A stretch of 47,179 nt of DNA from Candidatus Zixiibacteriota bacterium (GTDB taxonomy: Bacteria > Zixibacteria > MSB-5A5 > GN15 > FEB-12): NCBI GenBank assembly GCA_024276275.1, contig JAJRXM010000067.1, positions 1 through 47,179 on the forward strand. Reading direction: 5' to 3'. Below, piece after piece: positions 17,134 to 29,152 of this stretch; the stretch's first letter is position 1, and each line of letters opens with the position of its first letter. The notes below the pieces were generated by a model that saw only the letters and a list, made by a program, of their open reading frames with translations, was not told where the DNA came from and made no database searches. The position numbers were made by a program, and so were the translations under genes.

Positions 17134-18333
17134 TCATTTCTTTTTCTTTACACCGGGCAGCCAACCAAAATATGCCGAGAGAAAATGAATCGCTCTCTGA
17201 TAATCATCAAAAGATTTCTCTTCTAATTTCTTAAAATACTCTAAAACCAACGCAAGAAATATAGCAAAGAACAATGCACCTGCAGTAGAACCGAGAACAA
17301 TAAATGTTCTTTTCGGACGGCTTTTAATTTCCGGGATATCTGCTCGGTCTAAGACAGAAAGTGTAGGCATTTTTTCATATTCTTTCATTTTTGACTGCTC
17401 ACGTTGTTCCAGTAAAACCTGATAAAGTGCCTCGGAGACTTTGACTCTGGTATACAGTTGTTCGTAGTTGCCTTTTAATAGTGGAATAGATGCAACCGGT
17501 AGTGAGAAAAATGAACTGTCTCGGTTTGTTGTCTCAAGTTGGTTAAGTTGATTTTTTATAATTTTTTGTTGTTGTTTTAAGTTTACAAGCTCGGCATTAT
17601 TTTTACCCAAAGAAATTTCACTCATTTAGAGATTCAACTCAAGTTCAGCTAATTTAATTTTTAACTGGGCTGCCTGTTCAATTGCAAGTCTGGTCTGTTC
17701 ATCAAAATCAACAGTCTTGTATTTCATTTGAAAAGATTGTAAGGCAAAACGTGCAGAATCTAATTCTGTCAGAACCTGTTCAAACCTACTTTCCACAAAC
17801 TCTTTTGTTTGATTTATTCGAGCAGAAATTATTCCTTTGTTCACAGCATCTAAAGCATCGATTAATGAGTTAGTCAAATCAGCAGCAGTTTTAGGATCTT
17901 TATATTCGACCGCGACAGACAAAAGTCCCTCTTCCGTTACTCGTATTGTCGTGTAATACATAAAAGTTTCGTATGTCTCATCAAAGTTACGGGTTTGATA
18001 ACGGTTTTGTAAATCATATTGTGTTATAATTTTTTTTGTAACAGAACGACTTTTAAGCATTCGGGCATAGATATCATTTGGCGTTGCAAGAACAGGCATA
18101 TTAAGCCCGCCTGTAATCGAAACAACTTCTGATAGTCGCGAGGAACTGACAAAGGCAGATGATAAATCTTTTGGCGGCAATAGAAGGGCTTCTGCTTTAT
18201 ACCATACCGGTAACAACAATGCCGCTCCTACAGAGATTAAAACCGCAAGAGTTACTATGCCGATAATTAAATTTCTTCTTTTTGCCAGGACTTCTAAAAA
18301 GAGCCAGAGGTTAGATGACTGCTCTTGATTCAT
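17134..18333 (-). pseudogene. Wzz-like polysaccharide chain-length protein split by an in-frame TAA
   Basis: The complete frame is 399 codons from the ATG at 18331-18333. It has a transmembrane helix near residue 20-40 (NLIIGIVTLAVLISVGAALLL), a Wzz periplasmic domain, a coiled coil, GNVR-type residues and a second helix (TFIVLGSTAGALFFAIFLAL), as in chain-length determinants without a kinase domain. A TAA at 17626-17628 (codon 236, after LAELELNL) interrupts the coiled coil and is followed immediately by an in-frame ATG, giving open stretches of 235 and 163 residues. Glu, Gln, Lys or Leu would fit at the stop. Because of the ATG, the second half could be reinitiated as a separate subunit. 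The gene overlaps the export gene upstream by 4 bp. Confidence 0.85.
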
Positions 18334-19655
18334 TTTAATTCCTCTTTTACCTGCACAATAATTTCAGCACCATCGGGTACTAATACACCTGATGTCACAG
18401 AAATTGTCGTTTCTGAGATAGGATTAAATATCTGGATTTCGTCTTTATTAGAAGTCGGAAGAAACCCACCCGCTGATTTTATATAATACAAAAGATCTTT
18501 GTTGTTTTGATATGGGAAGTAACCCGGATTTAAAACAGCACCCGATATTTTCACAAAACCTACTTTCCACGGTACAAAAATCGAATCATTAATTTCCAGA
18601 ATCAATACCGATTCTTCTGTTGTTTGCAAAGGGATCGAGATAGGAAACCTTATTTCAGATACTTCCCCATGACTATCTACCAACGGTTGGCGAAATACTG
18701 TTGTCATTTCCTTGTTTGCTTTTTCGCTATATCCGCCGGCCTGTGAAAGCAAGTCATCCAATGTAACACCCTTCGTATAAGCATACAGACCTTGGTTTTG
18801 AACAGCACCAAAAAGTTTTATGGAAATATTCTTATGAGATGTTTTTTTCTTTACTACGATAATATCACCTGCCTGAATAGTACCGTTTTTAATCGTTTTA
18901 TTTCCCCTGAGTATATGTACATCAGAATATTCAGCTGAATTTTTATAATTCCCAGCCAATTGAATTAATGTAGAGATATTATCACCCTCTTTTAATTCAA
19001 TCTCACGAGATAACCTAACATCGCCGATAACCTGCACAGTTTGTGAAGATTTACCCGGAACTTCTATAACTTCTCCTGCATACAGGTGAGGGTTTAAAGA
19101 GATATCCCCCTGATATTTTGCTTTATCCAAATCGACAACTATCTCTCTCTGACCGCTCTTAAAAATTATATTCCTTGAAGAGCCGTTTTGAGAAATACCA
19201 CCGGCTTTCTTGATTATATCAGAAACTCTATCTGATGTCATCCCACGATAAACACCCGGATTTAGTACCGCACCGTAAACGGCAATAGAAACTTGTCTGG
19301 GAGCAGTAATCGATATTTCTATACTCTTCACATTGTATAGTTTTTTTAAAATCTCTACCAGTTTTGTTTTGGCAAATGCTAATGTTCTGTTTTGTAAATT
19401 TATCAACCCAATTGTTTCGTGAACAATCTTCCCTTCAGGATCTATCTCAAGAGTAAGCGATTTTACCTGTGAATTGATAAATGTAATCATTAGTTTATCA
19501 CCGGGGCGAATAAGATAACTTTCCGGATTCACCGGACTGTCAAACGGATGGATATTTTCTTCTGCCTGCACAAGCAGACCTACAGAAAGCAGTAAAAATA
19601 AATAAATTTTTGCTATATGTCTCATCAATTTCCTATTCTTTATCATGAAAATCAA
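18330..19655 (-). CDS. Wza-like polysaccharide export protein with multiple SLBB domains
   Basis: The 441-residue secreted protein has a signal peptide (around LFLLLSVGLLVQAEE; the ATG at 19625 is a plausible alternative start), then a Poly_export domain (SYLIRPGDKLMITF). About four SLBB-type modules follow, recognisable as GAVLNPGVYRGM, GDVRLSREIEL, GAVQNQGLYAY and GAVLNPGYFPY. There is no lipobox Cys, unlike Wza itself. It is probably the outer-membrane or periplasmic channel of a Wzx/Wzy-type exporter. It overlaps the Wzz-like gene by 4 bp, so these two are co-expressed. Confidence 0.9.
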   Translation of the reverse strand: MIFMIKNRKLMRHIAKIYLFLLLSVGLLVQAEENIHPFDSPVNPESYLIRPGDKLMITFINSQVKSLTLEIDPEGKIVHETIGLINLQNRTLAFAKTKLVEILKKLYNVKSIEISITAPRQVSIAVYGAVLNPGVYRGMTSDRVSDIIKKAGGISQNGSSRNIIFKSGQREIVVDLDKAKYQGDISLNPHLYAGEVIEVPGKSSQTVQVIGDVRLSREIELKEGDNISTLIQLAGNYKNSAEYSDVHILRGNKTIKNGTIQAGDIIVVKKKTSHKNISIKLFGAVQNQGLYAYTKGVTLDDLLSQAGGYSEKANKEMTTVFRQPLVDSHGEVSEIRFPISIPLQTTEESVLILEINDSIFVPWKVGFVKISGAVLNPGYFPYQNNKDLLYYIKSAGGFLPTSNKDEIQIFNPISETTISVTSGVLVPDGAEIIVQVKEELK

Positions 19656-19712
19656 GGATAGCGAAATGGAAGTTCAATGTCAATCTCAATTACCTAGAAT
19701 TTAGCAGTACTT

Positions 19713-21398
19713 TTAACTATATTTTCGGAACAAAAACAATGCCCCACAAAGAGATAGAAGAGAAATAAGCAGACCGGTATAAAAATATGGAGTTTGATAT
19801 GTCAACAATATCTCAGAATCTCCTTTTGGAAAAGTCATTGTCAGCAAATCATTTGTACTATAAGGTTGATTCTCTGAATTACTACTCCAACCGATATCAT
19901 ATCCCATTCCAAACAAAATTTCACCGGATGTTTTCGCTCGTAGCTTATAACTGATTTCATTCTGAGCATATAGTCGTTTTTCTATAGTTGCCTGTCCATT
20001 TAGAATATATTCGGGAGCCACATTGTTTTGAGCATCTACAAGCCCGCGACTCGGATGATACGCTGACAACCAAGGCGTTACAAGCGAACCTTTGTTGGCA
20101 AGATAATTTTTATATGCTTGCGGTTTTTCATCTACTACTTGTCTAAAAATCGGAGACCGTTGAATATCAGGAACTTTTTCTTTAAAGCCCTCAGACATAA
20201 TCGGAAAAACCAAAACAAGGTTGGTAGATATTATTAACAAAGCTAACAGATACGAACAATTTTTAAGAAACAGATTTTTTGAAACTAGCTTTTCCCGCAA
20301 CATATCAAAACCAAACCCTGTTAATACTGCCGAAGCCAACAACACAAATTGAAAAAAACGACCTGAACATCGTATAGACGAATAACCAGGAAAATGAGTA
20401 AGAATTGTCCATGGGGATAGTGTTCCATAGTCACCCATCCCTAAAGACAGAAAAACTAATAGCAACAGTACCCAAATAATATGTATCTTCAGATGTTTCC
20501 ATAATAAAAACAGAATTAACCCTATCGCCAAAGGAGAAAGATAGGCACCGTATTCATGCCAGTTCCAAAATTGATTTGTAAAATTGTTTGCATAAATAGA
20601 TTGATTCCACCCAAAGAAAACAGAACTTAAACCTGAGAATGGAACAGATTCACCGGGGTTCCCTTTCCATTTATTCTGCCAGAGATATATAACCATAGGA
20701 AGAAACTTAACTGCCGAAAAGAAAACACCCAATATCGTGGCGATGCAAAAATTGATAAGCCGATTAAACTGTTTTTTTTCTACCGCATCAAAAAGAAAAT
20801 ACAATCCTGCAAATGTTACCGTATACAAAAACGGTACAGCAGCTCCGTTACCTAAAATCATCAGCATCAAACTAAATGCTGCGTATAATATATTCTTTCT
20901 GTTTTGTGTCGACCGTAGCAAAAAATAGATAAACCACGGAAGAAAACAAAAATGAGTAAATGGCATATGTCCCTCAGCAAAATGCAGAGCAAAATAGACC
21001 GAACCATAATAGATTATAACAGAAAGAACCGAACCGAATGCTGAAATACCTAATTCTTGAAATAATTTATAACTGCCCCAAAAACCGAGAAAATAACAAA
21101 TGAGAACCTGTAATTTAAGCCCTACTACTGCTCCAAATATAAGATATAACAGCATAAACGGAGAAAGGACTAAAACTTCGGGATGATGAAACAGAATATT
21201 GCCACCTCCAAGATATGGATTCCAAAACGGAAATTGTCCATATTCAAGCAGGGAACCGACCGGTACAGCAGCGATTGTAGTAAAAAGGTCCCAATCACGC
21301 CCACCAAGAAAATCTAACTTGAGCAAAAACGGTAAAGTGTAATATACCGCTAAAAGAAAAAACAGAAGCGGTAAAAATTTTATTTTCTTATTATGCAT
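19713..21398 (-). CDS. Polytopic membrane protein, probable GT-C-type or YfhO-like glycosyltransferase
   Basis: The 561-residue protein has about 11 to 12 hydrophobic segments, starting with FLPLLFFLLAVYYTLPFLL. An acidic GGRDWDLF motif in the first outside loop and WNPYLGGGN are the GT-C-like features. A soluble C-terminal part (about 420-525) is followed by a last helix. Such proteins transfer sugars from polyprenyl-phosphate donors, but the specific reaction cannot be assigned. It is minus-strand, 57 bp upstream of the export gene, and divergent from the PIG-V-like gene at 21448. Confidence 0.7.
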   Translation of the reverse strand: MHNKKIKFLPLLFFLLAVYYTLPFLLKLDFLGGRDWDLFTTIAAVPVGSLLEYGQFPFWNPYLGGGNILFHHPEVLVLSPFMLLYLIFGAVVGLKLQVLICYFLGFWGSYKLFQELGISAFGSVLSVIIYYGSVYFALHFAEGHMPFTHFCFLPWFIYFLLRSTQNRKNILYAAFSLMLMILGNGAAVPFLYTVTFAGLYFLFDAVEKKQFNRLINFCIATILGVFFSAVKFLPMVIYLWQNKWKGNPGESVPFSGLSSVFFGWNQSIYANNFTNQFWNWHEYGAYLSPLAIGLILFLLWKHLKIHIIWVLLLLVFLSLGMGDYGTLSPWTILTHFPGYSSIRCSGRFFQFVLLASAVLTGFGFDMLREKLVSKNLFLKNCSYLLALLIISTNLVLVFPIMSEGFKEKVPDIQRSPIFRQVVDEKPQAYKNYLANKGSLVTPWLSAYHPSRGLVDAQNNVAPEYILNGQATIEKRLYAQNEISYKLRAKTSGEILFGMGYDIGWSSNSENQPYSTNDLLTMTFPKGDSEILLTYQTPYFYTGLLISLLSLCGALFLFRKYS

Positions 21399-21447
21399 CT
21401 TTCTTTTACATTACTTTTTCAACAATTTAAAAGGTTATCATAACTTA

Positions 21448-22551
21448 ATGAATATTTCGTATATAAAAAGTAAAAGTTTTTATCTGCCCTCGCTCTTATT
21501 TCTCTTTTTCGCACTACTGTATTTTTTTTCTTTCCAACAGGGAGATTACAAATATTATTCTATGCAGCGAATGCTTACTCAATGGGACGGTCAGCATTAT
21601 CTTTCGATAGCTCGTGACGGTTACGAAAAGTTTACATGCCAGTATTCTCCTGAAAATATATGCGGTAATATTGGCTGGTTCCCCTTTTATCCGCTCGTAG
21701 GTTCCACATTATCATTTTTACCTATTCCAATTAATATTTTAATGATAGGACTCAGTTGGCTTTCTTTCTGGCTGGCATTATTGTTGTTGTACCGTTTTAC
21801 AAAAAAATTATACTCTGAGAAAACTGCTCTATGGGCTGTAATAGCATTACTTATTTTCCCGTCATCATTTTATTTTCTGACTGTTTTCCCGTATTCTATG
21901 TATTTATTGATTACAATGCTGATTTTCACATTTTTATTCCAAAGACAATATCTCTATCTCATACCCTTAACAGCCATACTTGCTGTTACATATCCATCAG
22001 GTATTGTCATAGTCCTGCCTCTGTTATATACGCTCTGGCAAGATAGAAAAACAGCTGCTTTGAAAGAAAAATTACTGTTGAGTACTTCAGTTATTTCAGT
22101 CGGTCTCGGATTGACTCTTTATTGTTTGTATAACTATATCGCATTTGATGATTTTTTCCTCTACAAAACATTTCAATCACAATCGTACTATGCCCATAAA
22201 GCGACATTCCCCTTTTGGACTATGTATGAAACTCTCACTACCTTGCCTATTTCACATGTTATCCCGATAACGCTTATTTTTATTATCATAGTATTTGTAT
22301 TGTTTTATCGAAAGCAACTAGATATACGACTACAATTATTCATGTTTGGAATTCTGCTTTTCACACCGTCAGCAGGTACAACTGACTGCTATTACCGTCA
22401 TATTGTTGTCGCATTCCCTCTTTTTATATTGATCGGTAATTCGATAGAGCATAAAGCAAGAAAATATTTACTGCCTATTTATATAGCTGCTTCATTGTTA
22501 CTCATTTATTTTCTCTATTTTCCGCTCTACAAGATGGGTAATTTAATGTGA
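21448..22551 (+). CDS. PIG-V-like mannosyltransferase-type membrane protein
   Basis: The 367-residue protein has about nine hydrophobic helices. The first outside loop carries TQWDGQHYLSIARDGYE and GWFPFYPLVGS, and a later loop has FPSSFYFLTVFPYS. These are the conserved loops of PIG-V/GT76-related mannosyltransferases, which use dolichol- or polyprenyl-phosphate sugars. It is the only gene of the polysaccharide region on the plus strand, starting 49 bp from the divergent membrane gene and ending 2 bp from the convergent lipoprotein. The donor sugar and acceptor are unknown. Confidence 0.78.
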   Translation: MNISYIKSKSFYLPSLLFLFFALLYFFSFQQGDYKYYSMQRMLTQWDGQHYLSIARDGYEKFTCQYSPENICGNIGWFPFYPLVGSTLSFLPIPINILMIGLSWLSFWLALLLLYRFTKKLYSEKTALWAVIALLIFPSSFYFLTVFPYSMYLLITMLIFTFLFQRQYLYLIPLTAILAVTYPSGIVIVLPLLYTLWQDRKTAALKEKLLLSTSVISVGLGLTLYCLYNYIAFDDFFLYKTFQSQSYYAHKATFPFWTMYETLTTLPISHVIPITLIFIIIVFVLFYRKQLDIRLQLFMFGILLFTPSAGTTDCYYRHIVVAFPLFILIGNSIEHKARKYLLPIYIAASLLLIYFLYFPLYKMGNLM

Positions 22552-22553
22552 TT

Positions 22554-22982
22554 TTATTTTAACAAAGTAATTCTTTTTAAAGTATCCCCGTTTAACTGCT
22601 CTATAACAATAGTATCTCCCCGTGTAACAAAATCTCCGACAAAAACTCCTTCGGGAAGATTAAGTGTATCGCAATTCATATATGTAATATCTTTTGGGGA
22701 AAATACAACTCTATTAGATTGAAAACCTGTTAATATCCCGGTATGTGTGCAAAAATTGACATCACTTTGAGTTATATCAAAAAATCTGAAAGTATAAGAA
22801 GAACCGTTTACTAAAGTTAATGCGAGTGAATCTGTTACTCTTGTTCCTATATTATTAATTTGATAGTTGTAAAGATATATACCTTTGTAGGTAATAATAA
22901 TATCTTGCTGATCTTCATTTAGAGTGTTACTACATCCTGTTAAGAATAAAACAGCAAGAAAGAAAGTACAAATTTTTAACAA
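22554..22982 (-). CDS. Small lipoprotein, paralogue of the next gene
   Basis: The start is a TTG (22980-22982) with a GGAGG ribosome site 7 bp upstream. The 142-residue protein has a signal peptide ending in a lipobox LTGC. The mature domain (about 110 residues) shares the order SLALTLVNGSSYTFRFF, FCTHTGIL, NCD and GDTIVIEQ with the neighbouring 23031-23531 protein, so the two are tandem paralogues. No family is recognised. It is probably an envelope protein. Confidence 0.8.
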   Translation of the reverse strand: MLKICTFFLAVLFLTGCSNTLNEDQQDIIITYKGIYLYNYQINNIGTRVTDSLALTLVNGSSYTFRFFDITQSDVNFCTHTGILTGFQSNRVVFSPKDITYMNCDTLNLPEGVFVGDFVTRGDTIVIEQLNGDTLKRITLLK

Positions 22983-23493
22983 AAAAACCTCCGTTTTTTT
23001 ATTATAGAAACGATTAAATGAGCATTTTGTTTAAAGTTTCTTTAATAATTTTAATATATACATAGAATCATACACAGGTGGTGATGCAGTATCGGTCGAT
23101 TGTTTAGAAATAAAAACCGTATCGCCATGGTTAATAAAATCTGCAACAAAAGTTCCACGTGGAATTGCTGCAGTATCACAATTTTGATATGAAATAGAAG
23201 TCGGGTCAAATGACGCCTTGGCAGTACCAAAATCTAGTATAGTCCCGTCATGATTACAAAAATCAATAGCATCCTGTGAATTGGCACCTTCAAAAAAACG
23301 GAGTGAGTATGTTGTACCTCGTCTTACTGTAAATGAAACCGAGTCAACAGAAGCTAACTCAATCACCTCACTCAGATCTCTTGCTGTATATGTTCCGATA
23401 AACTCTTCATTATCAGCACCTAAATTACCTTCGTTACCTGTACAACTGCTCAAACAAAAGCTGAGATATAAAACGGTAATATATAAAAGTAAT

Positions 23494-25912
<2,419 letters not shown>

Positions 25913-25944
25913 AAACTTGTCACTCCAAATGAAGCAGAAACATA

Positions 25945-25959
25945 CTTCGACAAGCTTAG
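25945..25959. repeat. Single arm of palindromic repeat family A
   Basis: CTTCGACAAGCTTAG followed by CATGAC matches the left arm of the 10149-10213 element with one change. No right arm is found within 100 bp, so this is a decayed or solo copy. Confidence 0.6.
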
Positions 25960-26252
25960 CATGACTAAAAGTATAAAGGTATAATTTCTTTGATAGTGAT
26001 TAATTTGAGAGCCTGAATAGTAGAGCCAATATATCGGAACTGTTTTGAGTTGTTTTTGTGTACATCTAGCACTTCCTATCGGCATAAGCAATGATACGGA
26101 GAACATTCCGGAGAGTCAAGCAGAAAAGATATAGCAGTAACATCTTGTCCCCCAAAAGCTTAACGCAATAGCTTGGAAATATTATTGGAATTTTCCAACA
26201 TCCTCTTTCTATTTGTCCAAAATTGTTGTATATTAGGACTTGAAGTAGGCAG
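25960..26252. other. Gene-free interval upstream of the receiver gene
   Basis: The only ORF here (antisense, about 65 codons, 25909-26106) has no protein-like pattern. Near 26177-26203 an A/T-rich GGAAA..TTCC stretch is weakly palindromic. The next recognisable elements are the promoter and operator-like palindrome at 26253-26284. Confidence 0.5.
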
Positions 26253-26284
26253 GTTACATAATGTAACTACATAAATAGTATAAT
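26253..26284 (+). promoter_or_regulatory. Promoter with overlapping palindromic operator-like site
   Basis: GTTACATAATGTAAC (26253-26267) is a perfect palindrome with 7-bp arms around one base. It overlaps the expected -35 region of a TATAAT -10 box (26279-26284). The ATG of the receiver gene follows 21 bp later with GGATAAGG as ribosome site. The layout is that of a promoter blocked or activated by a dimeric regulator. The regulator is not identified. Confidence 0.55.
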
Positions 26285-26305
26285 CTTAGGGATGGGATAA
26301 GGCTT

Positions 26306-26674
26306 ATGAATAAAAAAGTAATTATCGCCGCCAACAATATGATTTTTACGTCCAAGATTATGACACTCTTAGACGGCATGGATGCTGAAGGGATTAAAGC
26401 AATCCGATCAGATGATATATTTACAAAAGCTCAGGAAATTAAACCTGATTTAATTATTATTGATCTTAATTTGAATGGAATTGAAGCCCCTTCTTTGATA
26501 AATAAATTGCGTTCTTATGGGGCTACCCGTTCGATTCCAATTGTTTGTTATTCCCCGCATGTTCTTAAAGATCAGATGAAAGCTGCAAAAACAGCAGGGG
26601 CAACGGAAGTTCTTCCGAATTCAAAAATGACTTCCAGAATGAATACGATATTAAGTAAATATATTGAAAATTAA
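26306..26674 (+). CDS. Stand-alone receiver-like protein without the acidic pair
   Basis: The 122-residue protein has the receiver fold pattern: beta1 KVIIAANN, a phospho-acceptor-like D53 in IIIDLNLNG, a PIVCYSPH strand and a Lys in LPNSKMTS. The two acidic residues that bind Mg at the end of strand 1 are replaced by A8-A9-N10-N11, so ordinary phosphorylation is doubtful. It is likely a phosphorylation-independent or pseudo-receiver. It forms a single-gene unit, with the palindrome-controlled promoter upstream and a terminator at 26696-26727. Confidence 0.8.
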   Translation: MNKKVIIAANNMIFTSKIMTLLDGMDAEGIKAIRSDDIFTKAQEIKPDLIIIDLNLNGIEAPSLINKLRSYGATRSIPIVCYSPHVLKDQMKAAKTAGATEVLPNSKMTSRMNTILSKYIEN

Positions 26675-26695
26675 TTTTAGGTAATACAATTTATA

Positions 26696-26727
26696 AAACC
26701 GGTTACTTTACTGTATCCGGTTTTTTT
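26696..26727 (+). terminator. Intrinsic terminator of the receiver gene
   Basis: AAACCGG (26696-26702) pairs with CCGGTTT (26717-26723), with an additional TAC/GTA pairing inside, followed by a T-run. It lies 21 bp after the receiver stop and 20 bp before the protease gene. Confidence 0.85.
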
Positions 26728-26745
26728 ATTTTCTTAAGAAGAAAG

Positions 26746-28332
26746 ATGTCTATTAAAAAAATAATGATAATTCAGATAATTATTGTTCTTTCTGCTCTTT
26801 TATTCGTTTCTCCAACAATATTTTCTCAAGATATACATACAATACTTTTAAAATCTGTCGGTGGGGAAAAAGCTGTAAAAAAAATAGAATCACTACAGTC
26901 AATTTACACATTTGGTACATTTGACATGAACGGAACATTGGGTGAGTTTGACTTCAAATTAAAATTTCCGAACAAATATATTCTCTCTATTACTACTCCA
27001 AATTACTCTATAGTGCAGGGATACGACGGTAATATCGCATGGCAAAAAGATATATCAGGAAAAAAGACAGAAGTAACCGGTAGTGAAAAAAGAGCAATAC
27101 TTAGTAACGTCTATTTAAACTCATTTTCGTACCTTTTTGATGACTCCCTGCAAAATAAAAAATATATAGGTATAGAGAAACGGAACGGTAATACGTATCA
27201 TAAAATTTTGTTCATGCCGACCGCTGACGATACAATCATTACTTTTTATAATATAGAATCAGATGATAGGGATTATTTCATTACAAAACAGGATATGGTT
27301 GAATTTATAACAAATGAAAAATCATATCAAAATGTAGAGAACATACGCACTCCTTTTTCCACAATATCTACTGCTAAAACATACAATTTAACAATCACTC
27401 AAACTGTTAAAAAAATTGAATTTGATAAACCTTTTGATGATTCGATTTTTCGTTTTCAGAAAGAGTCCGAAACAAGTTATCTCTTAGCACCCCAAAAAAA
27501 ATTCAGTCTGAAATTTGAATTTCAGAACGGACATATTTTTCTTCCGGTTAAACTAAATGGAACAAAAAAAGTATACATGCTTCTTGATTCAGGAGCGAGT
27601 GCATCTATTCTGCATCTCCCGGAAATTGCTGGTATGGGGCTAGATTCAATAGGTATAATGCCTGCAATGGGTCTATCGGGCTCATCACAAACTCAACTTG
27701 TACGTGTTGATTCTTTACAAATCGGCAATCTAACTATTTATAATCAGATTGCCGGTTCACTTGACCTTAAACAACTGGTAAAAACCAATATAAATAAAGT
27801 TCCCTTTGGTGGAATTTTAGGTAATGATTTTCTCTCACAGTTTCCGGTTCTTATAAACTACCCAAAAAAAGAAATAACAATTTACAACCCTCAGAACTAC
27901 CAGGCTCCACCGGGAGGAAATCATATTCCGTTTGAATACTATATGCTCATTCCTACTATAGAATGTGAAGTTGCATCTGTAATAGGGAAATATATTGTCG
28001 ATTTAGGAAATGCTTTCGGATTGATTTTACATCATAACTTTGTCAAATCAAATAATATCTCAGATAAAATAAAAAACAAAACAAAACAAAAACAGATAAT
28101 AGGCGGTGTCGGAGGAGCGATAATAGGGTTTGAAGGCATTTTAGATTCTTTTAAGATCGGCGAAACTCTACTCCTAAATGAGAAAGTACATCTTCCCGTT
28201 GACTCATACGGATTATCCGGTTCTAAAGAAATCGCCGGAAATATCGGTAATGCGTTACTAAAAAGATACCAAATCTTTTTTGATTATCTCCAAAATGAAT
28301 TGATTTTATACAAAAACCAAGATTCACAATAA
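26746..28332 (+). CDS. Secreted retropepsin-like aspartyl protease with LolA-like N-terminal domain
   Basis: The 528-residue protein has a signal peptide ending near TIFSQD. Residues about 30-240 look like a LolA/LppX-type beta-fold (KAVKKIESLQSIYTFGTF, GYDGNIAWQKDISGKKTEV), which binds lipid-like ligands. Two pepsin-type lobes follow. The first has the catalytic motif LLDSGASAS with D281 and the paired GGILGNDFL. The second has VDLGNAFG with D419, where Ser is replaced by Leu, and GNIGNALL. It is predicted to act in the periplasm or at the outer membrane. Substrate is unknown. A homodimer or intramolecular two-lobe active site are both possible. Confidence 0.83.
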   Translation: MSIKKIMIIQIIIVLSALLFVSPTIFSQDIHTILLKSVGGEKAVKKIESLQSIYTFGTFDMNGTLGEFDFKLKFPNKYILSITTPNYSIVQGYDGNIAWQKDISGKKTEVTGSEKRAILSNVYLNSFSYLFDDSLQNKKYIGIEKRNGNTYHKILFMPTADDTIITFYNIESDDRDYFITKQDMVEFITNEKSYQNVENIRTPFSTISTAKTYNLTITQTVKKIEFDKPFDDSIFRFQKESETSYLLAPQKKFSLKFEFQNGHIFLPVKLNGTKKVYMLLDSGASASILHLPEIAGMGLDSIGIMPAMGLSGSSQTQLVRVDSLQIGNLTIYNQIAGSLDLKQLVKTNINKVPFGGILGNDFLSQFPVLINYPKKEITIYNPQNYQAPPGGNHIPFEYYMLIPTIECEVASVIGKYIVDLGNAFGLILHHNFVKSNNISDKIKNKTKQKQIIGGVGGAIIGFEGILDSFKIGETLLLNEKVHLPVDSYGLSGSKEIAGNIGNALLKRYQIFFDYLQNELILYKNQDSQ

Positions 28333-28432
28333 TTATTATGTGATAATTTTCTCAAATCCTTAGTGATAGTAGTTGACATCGGCTTATGCAAAAGTATATT
28401 TGTCCCAATAACATTTTACCGTTGAGGAATTT

Positions 28433-29137
28433 TTGAAAAAAACAACTATAATATTCACCCTTCTTCTCTCGCTAATTGTTTCTACAAGTATGGCTGAAAC
28501 AGAAGTGATTAAAATGACAGTAAAAAAACATCAATTCGGCCTCAGAATGGGTACCTGGAGCAATAATGGAACTTCCCCTCCCGATGTCATCGTTGTCCCT
28601 CCGATTGATAGCTTGTCAGCACCTACAGACTCGCTGATTACATCTATAAAAAATGTTAATTTTTATATTGAAGGGTTCTACGCTTATAATATATTTTCTT
28701 CTCTGTTTACGGAGATTTCTTTCGGTATGGTAAATCGGGGAGACATGCAGGTTTACAGCTCGGGTACGTATGATTTTAGTAATGTGCTGCTTTACCCTAT
28801 TCTGCTGCAATTAAAGTTCTATCCTCTGCATACTTTAAAATCAAAGTTCCAACCGTTTATCGGTGCCGGTGGCGGTGTGTATTTTGGAAAACAAAATATA
28901 CAATTTACGAATAACTATTACACACGGTTCTACCAACTACAGGGAGACAGTGAAACAGATTTTAATTATACTGTTTCAGGCGGTTTTGATTGGGAACTTC
29001 GTTCCAAATTTTTCCTTGATTTTCAGGTGAAATATATGCCTATCAAATTTTCAAATTACTTTGTCGGAGTAAAAGATTATTCCGCAACAACGATAACAAT
29101 CGGTATTCAATATAAATATAATAACAAAAAAAAATGA
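28433..29137 (+). CDS. Outer-membrane beta-barrel protein
   Basis: The 234-residue protein starts with TTG (28433-28435) after a GAGGAA site, giving a signal peptide of KKTTIIFTLLLSLIVSTSMA type. The mature part alternates polar and aromatic residues as in small OmpA-type or OmpW-like barrels (FIGAGGGVYFGKQ, YTVSGGFDWELRSKFFLDFQVKYMPI), ending ATTITIGIQYKYNNKKK. No function beyond a membrane barrel can be given. It is 16 bp upstream of gap, which has its own strong ribosome site, so co-transcription is possible. Confidence 0.75.
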   Translation: MKKTTIIFTLLLSLIVSTSMAETEVIKMTVKKHQFGLRMGTWSNNGTSPPDVIVVPPIDSLSAPTDSLITSIKNVNFYIEGFYAYNIFSSLFTEISFGMVNRGDMQVYSSGTYDFSNVLLYPILLQLKFYPLHTLKSKFQPFIGAGGGVYFGKQNIQFTNNYYTRFYQLQGDSETDFNYTVSGGFDWELRSKFFLDFQVKYMPIKFSNYFVGVKDYSATTITIGIQYKYNNKKK

Positions 29138-29152
29138 GGTTTCGGAGGCAAT

